Origin: Isoetes taiwanensis
Lineage: Eukaryota; Streptophyta; Lycopodiopsida; Isoetales; Isoetaceae
Assembly (NCBI GenBank): GCA_021234155.1
Contig: JAJEKV010000040.1
Coordinates: 2,209,799-2,273,798, forward strand
Length of the DNA stretch: 64,000 nt
Direction: 5' to 3'
The translations under genes and the position numbers were made by a program. The notes beneath the pieces are model-generated. The model was given only the letters and a program-made list of their open reading frames with translations, had not been told where the DNA came from and searched no databases. Shown piece by piece: positions 61,090-64,000 of the stretch. The first letter of the stretch is position 1; the number at the start of each line of letters is the position of its first letter.

Positions 61090-61740
61090 TTGCTCTACCC
61101 CACTTTCACCCTTTTTTTTCCTCCTTTTCCCTATTAAAAGTACCTTCCTTCCTTCCTTTTCCTTTTTTCTTGTTTTCCTTAAACATTTCCTTTTCTTCTT
61201 TCTCTTTTTTCCTTTTTTCACTTTCCTTTTTCTCGATGAACTTTTTCCTTTCCCTTTCCCTCTTTTTCCCACCCTTTTCCTCTTTCTATTTTTGGTGTGC
61301 TCTTTTCCCCTTTCTTTCCCCCTTCCCCTTCATTTCCTTTTGACTTTTCCCTTTTCCATGCCCTTTTCAACGCATTCTTCCTCTTCCCTTTTTCCATGTA
61401 CCCTTTTCCTCTTTTCCGCACCCCTTCCCCCTTCCCCCTTCTTTTTTCCCTTTCCCTTTTTCCATTCTTTTTTTGCTTCCCTTTTCCCTTTTCTTTACCT
61501 TTTTTGTCCCCTTTCTTTCCACAGGTGCCTTTCACATTCCCTTTTTATTCCCTCTTGGTAGTCTTTCCCCTTTCCCTTTTTCCTCATTCCCTTTTTCCTA
61601 GATTCCCTTTCACCCTTCTCGTCTCCCCGTTCACTCTTCTCGTCTTCCCTTTTATTTTGTCTTTCCCTTTCCTTTTCCCATGCTATTTTTCCCTTCCCTT
61701 CTCTCCGTCCTTTTCTTATTCCCTTTTTCCTTTCTTATAG
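61090..61740 (+). repeat. Polypyrimidine tract, about 650 bp
   Basis: The plus strand is almost all C and T, built from irregular CCCTTTTTCC-like units with scattered A and G. The open frames here (up to 170 codons, Phe/Ser/Pro/Leu on one strand, Lys/Gly/Arg on the other) are a by-product of this composition. It borders the low-coordinate end of the LINE fragment at 61,800. Confidence 0.95.
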
Positions 61741-61799
61741 AAGGGTGACCATCTGGATGTGGCTTGAGAAAGCGAATTTAATACTTGAGAAGAAGGGCT

Positions 61800-63250
61800 T
61801 CGAATTATTAATAAAGGACTTCCATACATATTTACTGACAAGACACGGGCCTACAAATGAAGAAGGTTTTTCTTTGACCTAAACCACCAAGAATTTTTGG
61901 CATGCTAATATATTTCGGTTACTAAATGAGATCCCTTCAAATAGATTCTCGATGGTTTTCTCTATCTGAGTAATCAGCCTTTGGGCCGAGAATTTGAATT
62001 AACAATGAGAGTTCTACACCGCAAGGATAAGCGACCCCTAAAATTATTCAACTTCTTCTTAATTACGTGTCCAATGATAGGCTGCCGCAGGCCTTTCAAG
62101 CATGTAGTTTAGAGAGAAGGCATTAGAGCAATATAGAGGCACAATTCACGACTTGAGCATTTGTTGGATGTTATCACTAATAATCATGCATTTTGCCAAA
62201 TTGGATGAACTCGAGCGGTGAAATTGTTGATAATTTCAAGAAAGAATTCGTATTAGAGATATTTGCATCCGGAAAGCAAATGTATCATCAGCATACACTA
62301 CAAGAGAATGGCGTTTATTGTGAGTTTTTGTCACTTTGTGAACTCTGCATTTTCGGCCCGACAAAAAATGACTATAAAAATGTCCAAAGATGGTGAAACT
62401 CTCCTTTGTTTGGCATTTGAGACCCTTAACACCAAGATCTTTAAAAGTGCAAAATAGCCCTTGACATTTTAGCCTACAATTAAGAGATATATAGGGAGCA
62501 AGAAGAGACAGCCTTGTCTAACCTGCACGAGATAAAGGAAAAGAATTGGAAGGAGATCCATTTGAGAATGATAGCAAAATTTGAATTGACATTAGTGCGA
62601 ATAAACTTGAGCTTAGGATGGAATCAAGGTTTGAAGGGCTGAATCGCGAAAATCCCACCTCCACGGTCATCAAAAAGCGTTTAAAATCAATTTCGAGAAG
62701 CACACAATTTTGATTGGAAGTCCTATTCCAATGAAGGCCTTCCATGGCCCGATGTGTTGTCCAAAAATAAATGGAGATTGGATAGAGAGGGGCAGATTGA
62801 TAGTGAGATATATATTTTTACTGCGGTATGCTTTGATTACATTAGCAATAATTTTGGCACAAATTTTATAGGAGGTATTGGTAAAGAGATGGACACTCAA
62901 TAGGAAGCAGGTGCAGTTAGATAAGGGCAATAGGCATTTGAGATAGATGGATGGAGATGATTAGCTTTCCGAGGAAGCCTCCTAACCATTGAAATAATAT
63001 CAGATTTGAATATCCGAAGTGGATATAAAACTCACTTGGAAGACCATCGGGGGCGAGGACTTGCATTTGCCGTGATTTCAAAAGCATTTGAGAACTTCTT
63101 CTTCACAGGAGAGTTAACAATGGACTCTTCCATAGAATCAATAGAAGAAAGAAATCATGTTGTCCAAAAGATCAAGGAAATTCTTCTCTCGATAGAGTCA
63201 ATTTTGTGGCGAGCGTTGGAGAAGAAGCGAGAGGCATAGTTTCTTGGAAA
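61800..63250 (-). mobile_element. LINE retrotransposon fragment, reverse transcriptase, minus strand
   Basis: From high to low coordinates the minus strand gives APDGLPSEFYIHFGYSN (about 63,010-63,065), matching the PGPDG start of LINE reverse transcriptases. It is followed by NTSYKICAKIIANVIKAY and SPFIFGQHIG (62670-62930), then SNGSPSNSFPLSRAG (about 62,520-62,560). The catalytic box LVVYADDTFAFRM has YADD encoded at 62284-62295. Frames shift repeatedly and no N-terminal endonuclease is evident, so this is a fragment of a dead copy. It is a different lineage from the 39-42 kb LINE, as the shared motifs are worded differently. Confidence 0.75.
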
Positions 63251-64000
63251 AAAGGACGTGAGTTTAGGATCATCTAAGGATAAACTGCATCGAGTTCTAG
63301 CAAGGTGATTGAGTTTCTAAGAAGCTTCTAACTTTAAGCGTTTAAAGAAGAATGCGGAGCTACCACAGTCCATTTCTTTATTAAATTTGACTTTGCATTG
63401 TAGTAGAGTTTACGGCTTCAACTTCCTCAATGCTTTTAAGATAATTCTCGATGAGTTCTTCACCAATGCATTGGGTGAAGATTTGGGTCCTCACTGCGAG
63501 AAGAGGAATCTGATGTCTCCTCATTTGAGAGAGCAAGTACTCTTTCTCTCTAGCTTTGTAGAGATGCACTTTTGGAACCATTCCTTAATCCGATTTTTTA
63601 ATCCTCTTAATCTTACAATAGAGAGTTCTTCATAGATTCTTGATTGTTATCCCTACACAAGGAAGTGATGAGTGCAGAAATCTCGGAAGTCCCTCCACAG
63701 GTAATTTCTCGGGAAGAGCACAATTGAATTTGTGAAACATTGCATCCCTTGGGATTTGAGTCAACTGCCTAGTGCATAAAAATTGAGGTTGATGGTGGGA
63801 CACAATATTCCTTCATCACTTGTGACATAGCGGTTATCCCATAGAGAAGTGTAGGGACTACATAAAATCTATCCAAGGCACAATAGACTCTTTTGTCCAT
63901 AGCAGTTGACCAAGTGAAAAGCGAGAAGAAGAAGAACTATATAAACAAAGGGAAGAATGAGATAAAGGTTTCGTTGCTCTCCAAAGTGGACATAAACATG
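63251..64000. other. No gene seen; may be the 5' side of the LINE fragment
   Basis: Only short frames, for example 63387-63635. The position upstream of the reverse transcriptase start on the minus strand fits LINE linker sequence, but no motif can be read. Confidence 0.35.

Noticed and set aside
61049-61561. 170-codon plus frame rich in Phe, Ser, Pro and Leu, and the Lys-rich frames opposite it
   Set aside because: Caused by the polypyrimidine tract; no domain and no stop bias beyond composition.
1-64000. tRNA or rRNA genes
   Set aside because: No cloverleaf with conserved arms or rRNA-like stretch was recognised by eye; a covariance-model scan would be needed to exclude tRNAs.

Overview
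The window reads as nuclear DNA from a land plant with a large, repeat-rich genome. The reasons are a PLS-class pentatricopeptide repeat (PPR) gene, a spliced Brittle-1-type carrier gene, a decayed plant receptor-kinase domain, and old Copia and LINE retrotransposon remains separated by long AT-rich spacers. The wording of the PPR repeats feels most like a fern, lycophyte or gymnosperm, but that is an impression and not a placement. I see no rRNA, no tRNA I can support, no bacterial operon structure and no CRISPR.

Layout. Bases 1-13,600: a GC-richer stretch with a broken LINE reverse transcriptase (plus strand, about 3.56-4.5 kb), a possible LINE endonuclease scrap (minus, about 6.1-6.7 kb), a receptor-kinase pseudogene (minus, about 10.3-11.1 kb), one copy of a short inverted-repeat element (11.5-11.9 kb) and a CpG-rich block open on both strands (12.4-13.3 kb). 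Bases 13,600-22,700: a frameshifted coding relic (minus, 15.4-16.6 kb), a probable solo LTR with TGTGACG...CGTCACA ends (17.7-19.3 kb), and small coding scraps, one resembling a deaminase (21.2 kb). Bases 22,766-24,112: a four-exon mitochondrial-carrier gene carrying a one-base deletion in exon 3. Bases 24,100-28,500: a 60-bp tandem duplication, a second, inverted copy of the short inverted-repeat element (27.0-27.3 kb) and a CTATT pentanucleotide array. Bases 28,534-36,690: an old Copia element with both LTRs, a primer-binding site, decayed gag-protease-integrase-reverse transcriptase-RNase H and a polypurine tract, interrupted in gag by about 3 kb of other repeats. Bases 36,700-43,100: a G-rich tract, an unknown coding relic and a second broken LINE (minus). 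Bases 43,100-53,600: mostly spacer, with one possible LTR/primer-site pair and local repeats. Bases 53,600-57,511: two small candidate exons and the 1,047-residue intronless PPR gene, both on the minus strand. Bases 57,512-64,000: spacer, a 650-bp polypyrimidine tract and a third broken LINE (minus).

Only the PPR gene looks fully intact, and the carrier gene is intact apart from one base. PPR proteins of this class bind organelle RNA; the carrier family moves adenine nucleotides across organelle membranes. Nothing suggests the two work together. I found no convincing new multi-gene system. The observations most worth checking are the carrier with a damaged central repeat, the PPR protein ending exactly where an E domain should start, the hidden kinase pseudogene, the short inverted-repeat pair and the nested Copia element.
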